Shown here piece by piece: positions 11,691 through 22,694 of a stretch of 64,000 nt of DNA (position 1 is its first letter; each line of letters begins with the position of its first letter). The notes below the pieces were generated by a model that saw only the letters and a list, made by a program, of their open reading frames with translations, had not been told where the DNA came from and ran no database searches. This DNA comes from Stachybotrys elegans. Taxonomy: Eukaryota > Ascomycota > Sordariomycetes > Hypocreales > Stachybotryaceae. The DNA lies in NCBI GenBank assembly GCA_020746835.1, contig JAGPNK010000002.1, positions 620,001 to 684,000 on the forward strand. Direction: 5' to 3'. Position numbers and translations under genes: made by a program.

Positions 11691-13958
11691 GGTGATCGGC
11701 GAGGCCATCTGATCTTATTGGCGGTATGCATGTTCAGCCTCTGCGCCTCACAGAGAAAGCGCTAAAAGAAAGCGGTTCCATGCATGATGCAGCATGCACC
11801 CACTGCGTGCGCGCATTTGATGGGCATAGACGCTACCTACTTTACACGGGCTGCTAAATATAAATTCCTACATGCAGAGTCCCCTACGCTGAGGATCTAA
11901 GAAAAGATGGGATGAGGGGTAGAAACTTCGTGGCGAACAAGTGATGGACGGACGATGGATAGACAACAGCAAGAGGTGCAGCGGGAAAATGACACTTCTG
12001 ACATCATACTTTTTTACACAGTCCAACCAAGGATGCATAGCTGCAGGACTGAGCATGCTGACAGCCCCCGGTTTTCATGGCATACACGAAAGTGTTGGTC
12101 GGCCATTTCAACGCTCGCGATATTCTTTACCGGCCTAGACATGGATCAGAGAAGCAGGCGTATCAGCGGCATGCGCGCTAGATCCCTCACATCCCTTCGG
12201 GCAGTGCGTGCCCTTCTCGAACGTTTTCGGGGATTCGGACGTGGTAAACGGGGGTCAGACCCGGAGCTACTCTGTAGGGCCAGCGGGGGTGAAACTGTAT
12301 CAGATGGGGGCCAGGCTGGATATTGATTGACATGATGCTCATCGCTCATCATCATCATGGGGTCTTCTGATCTGGACAAACAGACGCAGGGTCGGCCCCC
12401 AGTCCTAGCCTCGCCCGGGCGATGAGCATGACCGTCTGGCGTTTACCGCAAGAGGATATTCAGCCCGTGAATCGATTATAAATAGGCCGCTGGTGCTGGT
12501 ATGTTCCGTCGCCCATGGGCATCTTGACCCAGCGAGTCGGAGATTGGCCTCCAGAGCATTGTCCAGTTTCGCTACGATGGCGGGACGAAATGCGGCGCAA
12601 CGTCGGGGGCAATTCTTACCATGGATACCGTTGCCGTATGTGAGGCGTCTCACGGCATCCGCCGCCTAGATAGATATTTGCTTGACCGCTTGACCGCTTG
12701 ACGAGCACGGCCCAACCCAATCCCACACTGATGCGGCAAGCAAGCAAGCAAGCAAACAAAGAGCATGGCACCAACGCACCGTACCAGTAAGACGGGCTCA
12801 CAATGCGTCACAAGATGCCTGCCACCTCTCTGCACGTGCCGGCCTATTAGGGTGGACTGTGTAACCAGATCATCGGGCAGCAGGGGAGTGGCTCCCAAGG
12901 ATGCGATGCACGATAGCGAGAGTGCATATCATGATCCTTTCCCTGGCGTCGGCCAAGGAGAAGTTGGGACATGTCTTTGTATGCCTCACACGGTTTCAAA
13001 GGGCAGGGTGATGCATGGATTTCATCATGATCGAGACAAGATGGTTCTTGGGGGCTGACAGGAGAAGCATGGATTCATCCGACCCCGTACCACTACTCGT
13101 GTCCACCATCGTATAACGCATACGCTGCGAGTAGCAGCTACATGCCTGGGCTACCTTTGCCGTCCATCCATCCATTAACTGCTGCCTTAGCTGTGGAGCA
13201 GGTAACGGGATAATGGGAACTCCCCAGCCCACAATCCCTGTCCAGCCCTTCTCCCATCGCGAACGCTAACCAATCCTTTGAGGGCCAGCTAGCTAGCCCG
13301 TCCGCTCGGAGCAAGTCGTTGCCGTTCTGACGTGAGCAGAGCGCACAGAATCGCGGCAAGAAAAGAGGAAATACACGAGAGAAAGAGAAAGAGAGAGCGA
13401 AAACGGGGTACGGGCAACAAGGCCGGCTGTCGTCAGGCTGAGGAGATAACCCCCCCTTGCTCTTCAAGTCCGCACGGCGCACACACCCCCCCTAGACACC
13501 ACCCAACCCCCTCTTCGCGTAATCAGCCCTATGGGCCTTCCAAACGAGGAGGGATAAAGCGACCCTTGGCGGTGAAGAGGGGCCATTTTGACGCACAAGC
13601 AGACCGGCGCGTCTTGGTCATCCTTGGAACGGGGCCTTTCTTCTGAGGGCGTTGGTGGGAGGGGGAGAAATTGCGGTTTCGCGGGGGGGGGGGTCGGGTC
13701 GGTCATATCATGAGTGAGAAGTTGACCGGGGGCCCAGGACAGGGAGACTCGGAGAAGGGTGAAGGGCCTCGCGATGTCGGGTCCATACAAGCCAGCGGCT
13801 CTGGTTTTGCGGGACATGTGTGTGTGTGCTTGTGGAAAGGCGTGCAGGATAGAGCCAGACCAGAACCATCGGCTCCCTCTTCGTGATTCTCAGAAAACTC
13901 ACCGGGAACGACGGAGATGGGATATCACGGGGAGCAGCTGGATTCCACATACCGTGAA

Positions 13959-13980
13959 CCCCCCCCCCCCCCCCCCCCCC
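13959..13980. repeat. Poly-C run of about 22 bases
   Basis: An uninterrupted homopolymer of about 22 C in a non-coding stretch. Runs like this are hard to sequence exactly, so the true length may differ. A poly-G run lies nearby at about 13683-13692. Confidence 0.9.
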
Positions 13981-14696
13981 GCAAGTAACTTCCAAGACAA
14001 GATCAAAGCCAGGCGTCGACTGACGATCTACCGGGGCCATGGCTCAAAGAGGGATACCAAGCGCCGCCGGCACCAGCCCTGTGATTCTTACATTCGACAT
14101 GCAAACAATGCACGGCGCCCAGAGCCTCCCCCCTTCAAGGCAGGGGAAGAAGAAGGGGTGCGGCTGACGGGCTCACATGAACCAGGGTTGGGTGACACGA
14201 TCGCTTTATTTCTCTTCCTCGCATTGAATTCCATCCTTCTGTCGTCTGCTCACTTACAACTTGAGGCGGGGGAGGGGGGTCAGACCTCGTCTATCTTCAT
14301 GACTAGCCATAAACCAGACATAAGAATCGCGTGCGACCCTGCTGCGCTCGAAACTAGGGCATGTCGGGGGCGCGCCATCTGATACGCGAGTCTCTCTCTT
14401 GTTGTTTCTCGTTCCGAGCTTCCTCGCTGAGAGAGCGATGTTTGGAAGACTAGGGCGTTTGTCCCAATCTCTCTTACCACAGACATCACCCCCCCCTCGA
14501 GCTGCTCCCTCGCTAGGACAGAAACAGTGAGTAGTTTTACCCGCTTCTCTCTCTTCCCCCTTTATGCACAACATCCCACCTCTTCTCTTCCCAGGACGTC
14601 AGAACTTTGGGGCTCAAAGAAGGAAGAAAAAAGGGGGGGTGTGAGCCTGCCCATATCTCCGGTCGTAGACGCGCGGCAAACGACGTACATATGCAA

Positions 14697-14717
14697 GTGT
14701 GTGTGTGTGTGTGTGTA
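14697..14717. repeat. (GT)n microsatellite
   Basis: About ten GT units, an AG interruption at the end and then a few more GT units up to about 14726. Non-coding. Confidence 0.9.
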
Positions 14718-16064
14718 GGTGTGTGTAAGCTGAAGGTGTTGATTCACTTACGAAAGCGGCAATTCGTCTCTGGGCCGAGGAAATGGAGAGAAGCCATCCG
14801 AATCGCGGCGGATACGGGAAGACTTGGTCTCGGTGTCCTCGACTCTTTCGGGACCACCGAGCACACCATTCTGCCATATGGGAGCCTGGACGCGCACATG
14901 AAGAAGGAAAATTGCATTGTCGCCGCTTCCCTGAGCCAGAAGGGAGATTGCAATCCTCAAACTCAGGCTGCCCGAAAGGGTAAACGCAAAGCAGCAGTCA
15001 TCCTTCGTGGCGGAGTGAATGGCCTCAACGGGTAGGTCAGTAGAAGGGGGTGGCAAGATGAAAAGGATCACGGCTGTTGTTCCGGGCCGAGGTAAAGCTG
15101 CATGTGTCGATGGTTATCAACAGCCTTGTGATTGATCGATCGATTGACACAACCATCTTCCACTACTAAGGTTGTTGATAGAGTCGTCCAGCAGATGGCC
15201 TGGCCGGATCAACAGAGAGGGTGCTCACTACTGACGATCATCAATGCGGCATTCACGGAGCGCACAGCACGAGTAATATATAGGCAATTGATTCATATTC
15301 TGCCTTGTTCCTAGACTATTCCACCCGACCTGTCTCGCCCTGTAGGTATCTCCTCCAGGGATCGGAAGCATCAGCTTCAAACAAACGAGACAGGTACAAA
15401 AAGATGCACAGGGAATGCAAAGAAGCTGAGTTGTGGCCCGCCACACCAGGTCTCTCTGTCCAGTCAAGTTTTGGGTTCCTCGAGGTGGTTGGTTCCTCGG
15501 CTCGGCGCCAAACATCGTCAAAAGAGACGGGTGGACCACGGACTGAGAACAGTCCTCTCTCCGGTAGTGATGTGTTTTTGTTCTCTTCTTCTTCTCTCCT
15601 CCGCTTCTGGTATACTCCTCCATGGGAAATCATCCTCCGCAAGAAAGAAAAATATGATAGAACCCGTCACCCCAATCCTCCTTCTAAAGAAAAAGGCAAA
15701 GGAAAAAAGAAAAAAAAGTAGATAAAAAAAGCAAAAAGACAAAAAAGACAAAATCGCCGGTCACCCCGGCCACGCTTAATCGCCAGAGGTACGACCAGGA
15801 AACTCAGTAACCAGTGTAAAGGACAGACTGCGAATGGAATTATAATTTTCGGTATGTCGAAAATGCGTGAGGTGGAACATCGAGACATGGAGCGAGACCA
15901 GGTCCTGCCGTCCCCTCGAGAAGTGAATTGAACCGTGAGCAAAATGGCAATGCGCCAGTCTGAGCGTTCGTATCAAAATGTCCGGGCGCGTCAAGTCATG
16001 AAGAAAAAGCAACGATAAAAGAAGAAGAAACGCCTCAAGCGAGAAGATGGGCTCGGTCCAGGCT

Positions 16065-17783
16065 TTAGACAGCCGTGGGTGTAGCCTTACGCTTCTCAAC
16101 GCTGGTCAGCACAAGCCTCGATGCTTTGCGCTGTCCATCAGCCGACTCCTGGGACTTGGAAGATCGCACAGCGCCGTTCTTGAAAACGTGGGCAAACGAG
16201 TTGGTGTCGCTCTCGCAGCCCGAGGTCGCGCTGTCAACGCTGTTGCGAGCCTTCTGGCGGGAGCTGGGCCTGTCGGAGCCAATAGCACCCCAGCCGCCGC
16301 TAGCAGAGGTACGGGAGCTGTTGCTCTCCATCTCACCGGCCAGGCTACCCGAGCCGCTTCGGCCCGAGTCTGACTCGTTGTCCGTAATAGGAGTCGAGGC
16401 TGCGTCCTCAGCACTCTCGGAGACTGGGCTCATGCTGCCGGTAGAGCTGCCGGTGCCCTTTCTACGGACCAGACCAGCGCGAACAAGGTTGTGGACAGCA
16501 GAGCGGCGGGTGCGAGAGGCAAAGTTCTTGCTGCCCTCATGCTTGGCAGTAGGCTTGGCCTTGAGCTCATCCATCGATGGAGGGCCGCGGGGCTGTCGGA
16601 TGGGATGCTCACCAGCGCGTGCCTGGCCTGGCCCATATCCTCCGGGGTTGGGGAAGAGAGCCGACTTGGGTCCAGCAGACCTGGGTCCCTCTCCCACGCT
16701 CGCATTGGCGGCCATCTCACTGTTAATGGGAGTCACCGAAGGGAGCTTCTTGTGGCTGCGACGGAAGGCATTGGCAGAGGGGGGAGGCAAAGGCGTAACC
16801 TCAACAGGCGACTCGTAGCGCTTGGGAGGAGAGTTGCTGCGGAACATGTTGGACTGGTTCTCCGGAGGGGGAGAAACTTGGACGCGAGGAGTACCCTGCT
16901 GCTGCTGCTGCTGCATCATGAGGTGCTGTTGCTGAGAGAAGCCAGGGCTCATGGGCTGCTCAGCATAGGCAGATACCATCTGGGCAGCGGAGGTATCAAC
17001 AAAGTACTGGCCAGTCATGGGGTTGTAGTAAAACTGCTGAGCCTGAGCCTGCACTTGAGCCTGAGCGTGGGCCTGGACCTGAGCTTGCGCCTGGGCCTGA
17101 GCGAGGCTGGTTTGAAGGCTGAGCTGGTGCTGCATGTTACGAAGGTGCTGCTGCTGCTGTTCGTAGACAGCCATCTGCTGCTGAGCAAGGTGAGGGTTGC
17201 TGAGATTGAGCTGTTGAAACTGCTGCGCAGCTGCCTGAACATTCCTAAGCTGCTGCTGGAGGCGCTGCTGCTGCTGGGCAAGGTACATGTTGGTAGCAAC
17301 AAGCTGGGCGTACAGGTTGGGGTCCATCTGCTCCTGAGCCTGATCGTCGAGAGACAGCTCGGGAGGAGCCAGAACCTGGTCAACAGTGTACTGCTGGTTC
17401 ATCATGTTCTGGTACTGGTTCTGCTGGACTCCATACTGGGGGAAAGCGGTCTTGGGAGCGCTGTTGTACATGGCCTCCTGGGCAAGGCTGCTGTGGGAGT
17501 TGCCGTGGGCGTTGGATCTGGTGAACTGCTGAGGACCAGTCGTTGTGGGCGAGGCAGGACCAAAGCTAGCAGCAGTGGCCGACTTGGGAGCTGTCCTGAG
17601 GCCAGCAAGGAGATGAGATCGGCTGGTACGAGGGGTGGGAATGCCCGTGTCGTTTGTGTTGTTGCCCTGCTTAATGGCATCGAAGGAGAGGGGCTTGATT
17701 CCCTGGCTGCCACGGCGCTGGGCAAGGCCACCGGTAGGCATGGCCAGACCGTTGGGAGAAGCGAAGTTGGTGGAGGTAGTCAT
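16065..17783 (-). CDS. Gln-rich low-complexity protein of unknown function
   Basis: A single-exon protein of 572 residues. The ATG at 17783 is the only in-frame start, because the frame beyond it carries no ATG. Residues about 160-300 are strongly Gln-rich, including an alternating AQ/VQ stretch at 227-249 and runs of Q at 168-173, 208-212 and 291-296. This is typical of prion-like or condensate-prone regulators. A compact, well-ordered looking block at about 401-445 contains PPSMDELKAKPTAKHEGSKN and SRTRRSAVHNLVRAGLVRRK, probably the conserved core. The C-terminal third is Ser-rich and acidic. The long upstream region resembles that of post-transcriptional or morphogenetic regulators, but I do not recognise the family and assign no function. 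Confidence 0.82.
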   Translation of the reverse strand: MTTSTNFASPNGLAMPTGGLAQRRGSQGIKPLSFDAIKQGNNTNDTGIPTPRTSRSHLLAGLRTAPKSATAASFGPASPTTTGPQQFTRSNAHGNSHSSLAQEAMYNSAPKTAFPQYGVQQNQYQNMMNQQYTVDQVLAPPELSLDDQAQEQMDPNLYAQLVATNMYLAQQQQRLQQQLRNVQAAAQQFQQLNLSNPHLAQQQMAVYEQQQQHLRNMQHQLSLQTSLAQAQAQAQVQAHAQAQVQAQAQQFYYNPMTGQYFVDTSAAQMVSAYAEQPMSPGFSQQQHLMMQQQQQQGTPRVQVSPPPENQSNMFRSNSPPKRYESPVEVTPLPPPSANAFRRSHKKLPSVTPINSEMAANASVGEGPRSAGPKSALFPNPGGYGPGQARAGEHPIRQPRGPPSMDELKAKPTAKHEGSKNFASRTRRSAVHNLVRAGLVRRKGTGSSTGSMSPVSESAEDAASTPITDNESDSGRSGSGSLAGEMESNSSRTSASGGWGAIGSDRPSSRQKARNSVDSATSGCESDTNSFAHVFKNGAVRSSKSQESADGQRKASRLVLTSVEKRKATPTAV

Positions 17784-20700
17784 CTTGAGCAAGACCGCCA
17801 GTGTCTGCGTGGCTCAGAGATGGGGTTGTGGTTTGTGTGAAGGATGGTCGATTCTGTCGACCAAGGCGTATCAGAAAAACAGGAATCAAGGTGACTGCAA
17901 GCACAAGAGGCTGAGTCGAATTAAGGATAGGCAGCTCCAAGAATCAATGGTGCTGTAAAGAAATGTCGAGTCGTTTTGATGGTCGAGGACGAAACGAGAA
18001 AGTTGCAGGATCCAAGAAAGTCAGATTACTCCGGGCAGTGTGTTGGACGATACGCGACCGCGGCTTGGTGATGCGAAGAGTTGACGAAAATTAGAAAGCC
18101 AGTATTTGGTAGTGCAGAATTAAAAGGTGGAATAGGTCCAGTCAAAGGAAGGAATTCTGGATTTTTTTCAAAGAATGAATGTGTGAAGGTTTGAGTTGCT
18201 GGGTGCAAGGAAGAAGGCGAGGCTGCCGATGGCTGTGGTCAGGGCTGCGAAGGTTTGACCGGGTGGTGCCTGCTGACTCGAGCGGCGTGCAAGGAAGCTG
18301 GCTGGTTGTCCGTGTCTTGCTTGTCCGTTGGGGGGTGTTGGTCGAGTGTATGTCCTGTCAAAACCGTGGTGTGACAGTGTGTCGGTGGTTGAGGGCGAAA
18401 TTATTATCGTGACGATGTGCTGTCGGAAGCGAAGATGTGTGGCGAAGGAATAGAATACAGTCGATTAAAGGACGATATCACCCGATGGACGCGCCTCTCA
18501 AAAAAGTCCTCCTCTTTTTACGATCTGTGTCTCAAATGCGGTCTCTTTTTTGTATGTTTTTGTTTTCGTTTTTTTTTTCTTGTATTTTCTTCTTTCTGTT
18601 CGGTTTCCTTTGTCTTCCCGTTGGTTGACGGTTCTCCGGTAGCAGGGACGTTAGCGGGCGGAACGATCGGGACTGAGGCCGACGGCAATAGCGCGTGAAC
18701 GAAACTGAAATCGGAGAGGGGAGAGCGGAATAGACGTGAATGAGGGAGAAGAAATTACAGAGATGTGCACAGAGAGAGAGAAGGTAAAGGAGAGAAAGGG
18801 AAGGGCGGTGGTGGTGAACAGAGAGAGAGAGAGAGAGGAGAGGAAGGAAAGCAAGCAAGAGGAAGAAGAGGAAGGCGAGGAAGGCAAAGAAGAAGAAAAG
18901 AGGAGAAGGGAAAGGAGCGGAGCTTCTGGCGTGGTGGGAAACTGGGGCGTGGAAACTGGGTGGTGCAGGGCAGGGCAGGGGGTCCTGGACAAGGGGATGA
19001 GGTACCAGTCCGCTCACGACCCTCTGAGTATTACAGATAGGCGGCGAGACGACTAATTTGGTGCCCACGCAGAATTTCTAGGTGCAGTGGGTGACAGGAC
19101 AGGACGAGGCGAGACACTTCATCAGTGGAAGCCATCGGGCAGCGCAGGTAGAAGTCAGGGTCCAGGCAGCCAATCACGATGCTGCGTGGCGCACCCACTC
19201 GCGTCTTTAGCGCGTCCGTCCAGCGCACACATCAGCGAGCCCCAGCAAGTCGGCCAATCAGATGCCGGGACGGTCGTGTCCTCAGGTCTGGTCGCGCTTG
19301 ATTTTCCCACGGCCAAACGGCTGGGGATGGACGTCGGCCCTGTAGACGATACCTAGGCTGTGGAGGAGAGAACCGTGGTGCAGCAGGTACTGCGGTACGG
19401 GGGCCGGTCACGCCCACTGCCCCGCTCTTTTGCCTGCCTGCAAGCACTGCAGGTGAACCAATGAAGCACCTGCAGAGACAGAGTTGTGAGGAGACTGACA
19501 GAACAAGGGGGTCAAGGTGAGAATCAGGGGCGGTGGCCAAGACCAAGGAGAGCTGTGACTGGACACCCCCTTGTCTCCCCTCGCTCGCAACTGTCACAGA
19601 AATGCCCGGATCGCATCCTCAACTGTCGATGCTATATGCCCAGTAATTCTACCTCCGCAAGGTCCGGCATCGATCGATATAACCACGGGTTGGAAGCCCG
19701 CTAGCACGCACTTTGACTCACTGGCACTGGCTGCTCGGCAGGTACCTCCTAGGTCTTCCGTTCTGCGTCTCTTCTATTTTTATCCGCCACCAGCCCTAAC
19801 CGTATGCTGTGCGTCTTCATCATGGTCGTCGGCGAACAGCCTGATCGGGCAGTTTCTGCTTGTGCGGTCCTCTGCCTCTAGCAGGAACGTTGATGATATA
19901 TCAAGAGATGGATGCCATCGCAAGCGACATCACATCCCTTGGTACTAGTGATATATAAAAAACACAATCAGGGTGGATGACACGAGCGAGATGAGTGATG
20001 GGTGGCTCCCTCCCCGGGTTGTGAATCCTACCAAGCTGCCCATCCCAGGACAAACCCCGGCCTGACAACACTGTCTGTCCTTCGTCCGCACTGGGGACGT
20101 GTGCAGCATTGTGTGTGCAGCCACAGTGTCGTGGGCGGGAATTTGACGCACAGGCTTTTGGTGACTTTCCAAAATTAGCATGCATGCACCCAAATCAACA
20201 GTCAACCTTTCACGTTTTGGCGTACCTTTGGCGTACCTTGGGTGACATTCCGCTCCGCCATTCCATCGCTCCAGCTCAGGTACCCCGTCCCTCCGAGAGT
20301 CTGTGCGGACAGCAACAGCAACACGCAGCCGTCGAAATCATCATCACGGCTTCGGCTGTTTGTTTTCCATCGTCAATCTTTTCCTAGCTCGTAGACGTAT
20401 TGCACATGATGGATTGCGTTGTGACACCGGCGTGCCCAATGCTTGTAGGTACTTGCTGTAGGTACATGGCAATCAGGTACCTTACTGGTACGTACCAAAC
20501 TTGGCACCAAAGGAAGGAAGGAGGGAAGGAAGCCATCGTGTCTTCAATTCTTGCTCTCTCGCCAAAATGACAGATTGTTGCCCTCAAACCTGCTCAACCA
20601 ACAGCTCCCATCCCCGGTCCTCCCGTACCATCAACGACCTCGCGTCCTCTACCCAGCTTCCCGTCTTCAGGTATACAAGTTCCCCACGCTGTGCTCTGTT

Positions 20701-22694
20701 TCATACTTTCCGGGGGGTTCGCCCATCCCTGCAGCTAACGTCGCAATCGGCGGCGGCCTCCTCCCTGATCCAGCTTCGCGAAGCCAATAACGCTACCGCT
20801 ACTGAGCATAGCAGAGTGCCATGTCAGCATTAAGCATGATTGAGGGCGCAGCAGCAGCACCAAAGCTGCTAGCACATTGAGCTATGGGCAGCCCATCGAG
20901 GCCGGTGGGCCCAAGCTGGCTGGCGCAGTCAACACAACGACACGAGCAAGCCACAACGGTGGCCACGAACTTTTTTGATTGCTCCCCGACTGGAAGGGAA
21001 AGGCGAGAGCGCCAAGCTACCAATGCGCCCATACTCATCATTTGTTGTCCGACTGTGCTCTCCGACCCGGCACATCGTGCATGAACCAGCCGCCTTTCTC
21101 CTCCCAGGATCCTCCCTCGGGCAGACCCGTGAAACACGCCCGGTTAACGAGCTGCTTGCGCTTGCACCCGTCTCCTTGCCCCTGAACATCACTCGAGGTT
21201 CCGATCGCTTTGACCCTCTCCAGCCCATGACACTACCACTTACATTGAAACACTGCCTATTCGAGCCATTTCACTCCGCTTTGCCGAGGCATCTTGTGTT
21301 GACGCACTGCGAACCGATATCCAGGAAGGGATGAATTCACGCATCGGGAGCTCCGTCTCCCGTCTCCAGATCCCCATCGCTAGCTGCGTCCCTTTGTTGC
21401 CCGACTGCTCTACTGGGCCAGTTTTCTGGACCCCTTCATTTCTGATCCTGCATACACGGATACACACCAGTGCTTGGCTAGAATAGCCGCATACGTCTGC
21501 AACAGCCGGCGGCTCGCTGTGCGTGAAATTACCCTGCATCTATTGGCACCTAAGCGCGGGTCCCCTGGCGATGTCCTGTCCTGGCCGGTGGCGTGCTACC
21601 GCAAGGTCACTCTTGTTCTCCATACAACCCACTGCCACACAGACATGCGTTCGTCTATCGCTTGGATGGTCGAGTACTGTACATAGGCGCCGGGCCTGCT
21701 CTTGTCCCCTTGCATGATGCCCACGATAAGCTGGCGGCAAGCCCATCCCCATGCGGCACATTAAGCGAGGATCGAGGATACGACATCAGCGGTATGGCTT
21801 GATTAGCATGGAGAATTTTGCACATGGGGCACTCGAAGCTGCGCCGCAATATTGGCAAAGCAATCACAGCTGAGCGCGTCGGCATATCGCTTCCCTGGCC
21901 ATATCAGACGCTGGTATGTAAACAATCTGCTAGTGCAATATCGTGGCTGCATGATGTTGTCGATTCAAGTGAGTTTGATGCCGCGTTTCACGATAATACG
22001 CCATCAGCCAGCCCATTCCTCTCGTCCCGCTCCGGGACTGTGATTGATTACTGGCGGGCCGCTGATTGCCTTAGTACCTTGCATTATTTGTGAACATGTG
22101 CAGCTCTAGGGTATGTGAAATTGAATACACACAATACACTCCACACTAAATACGTGATGTGGTGTTAGACAAGGCGACATATCATCTGATAACGCAGACA
22201 GGATCCGGCCGTCGCAGAGTAAGACACCCAATTAGCCCTCCTATGTATTTCATATAGAGGGAATGTGCATGTCCCGATGATGGCCGATCGCGGGACCAGG
22301 TACCCAACTTCGCATGAAACAATCCATAGCAGCTACTAGACAATGACATTGTGGAAGCATTCCAGAGATATATACCCCGGCGCGAAAACAAAAAGAAGAA
22401 GAAGCAGGAAAAAGGAAATAAAATGCCGATCGGGAAGAGGAGTGCGGGAAGCCAAGAACTACCGAGAAACAGGAACAAAAAGAAAGTAAAAAAGAGGCAC
22501 GAGGCAATAAAAGCCCAATCTAACGTACTTACCCTATATCGCAGGATACCAACTCGGAAGTTTGTTGAATACATCACATTGTGAATCACGAGAGGCCATG
22601 TCTAAACCGTAGGTAGCAATGGAAAGCGACGGGGCGCTCTACGAGTCCAAGTCCATGTACTGATGTTCGCTATTTGTCTAAATCCTATCCATCA
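17784..22694. other. Long upstream region of the Gln-rich gene and spacer to sepH
   Basis: About 4.9 kb with no gene I can support. The part next to 17784 should contain the promoter and 5' leader of the minus-strand gene. A purine-rich block at about 18720-18920 reads as pyrimidine-rich on the coding strand, which is common in fungal leaders. A cluster of GGTAC-type motifs lies at 20446-20497. Farther right the stretch is downstream of sepH and shows nothing recognisable. Confidence 0.55.

Larger units (their letters stand above)
11008..16064. other. Long non-coding stretch between two convergent genes
   Basis: About 5 kb with no gene I can support. It separates the plus-strand membrane protein from the 3' end of the minus-strand Gln-rich gene. 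It includes a 7-bp GGTACRY tandem, a poly-C run of about 22 bases, a poly-G run near 13683, a GT microsatellite and scattered TATA-like sequences (for example TATAAATA at about 12477) with no gene attached. Several open frames of 100-200 codons exist but have no motif and overlap one another on opposite strands. Confidence 0.55.

Noticed and set aside
16491..17840. A 449-codon open frame on the plus strand
   Set aside because: It is the antisense shadow of the Gln-rich gene; its Leu-rich product comes from reading CAG repeats in reverse.
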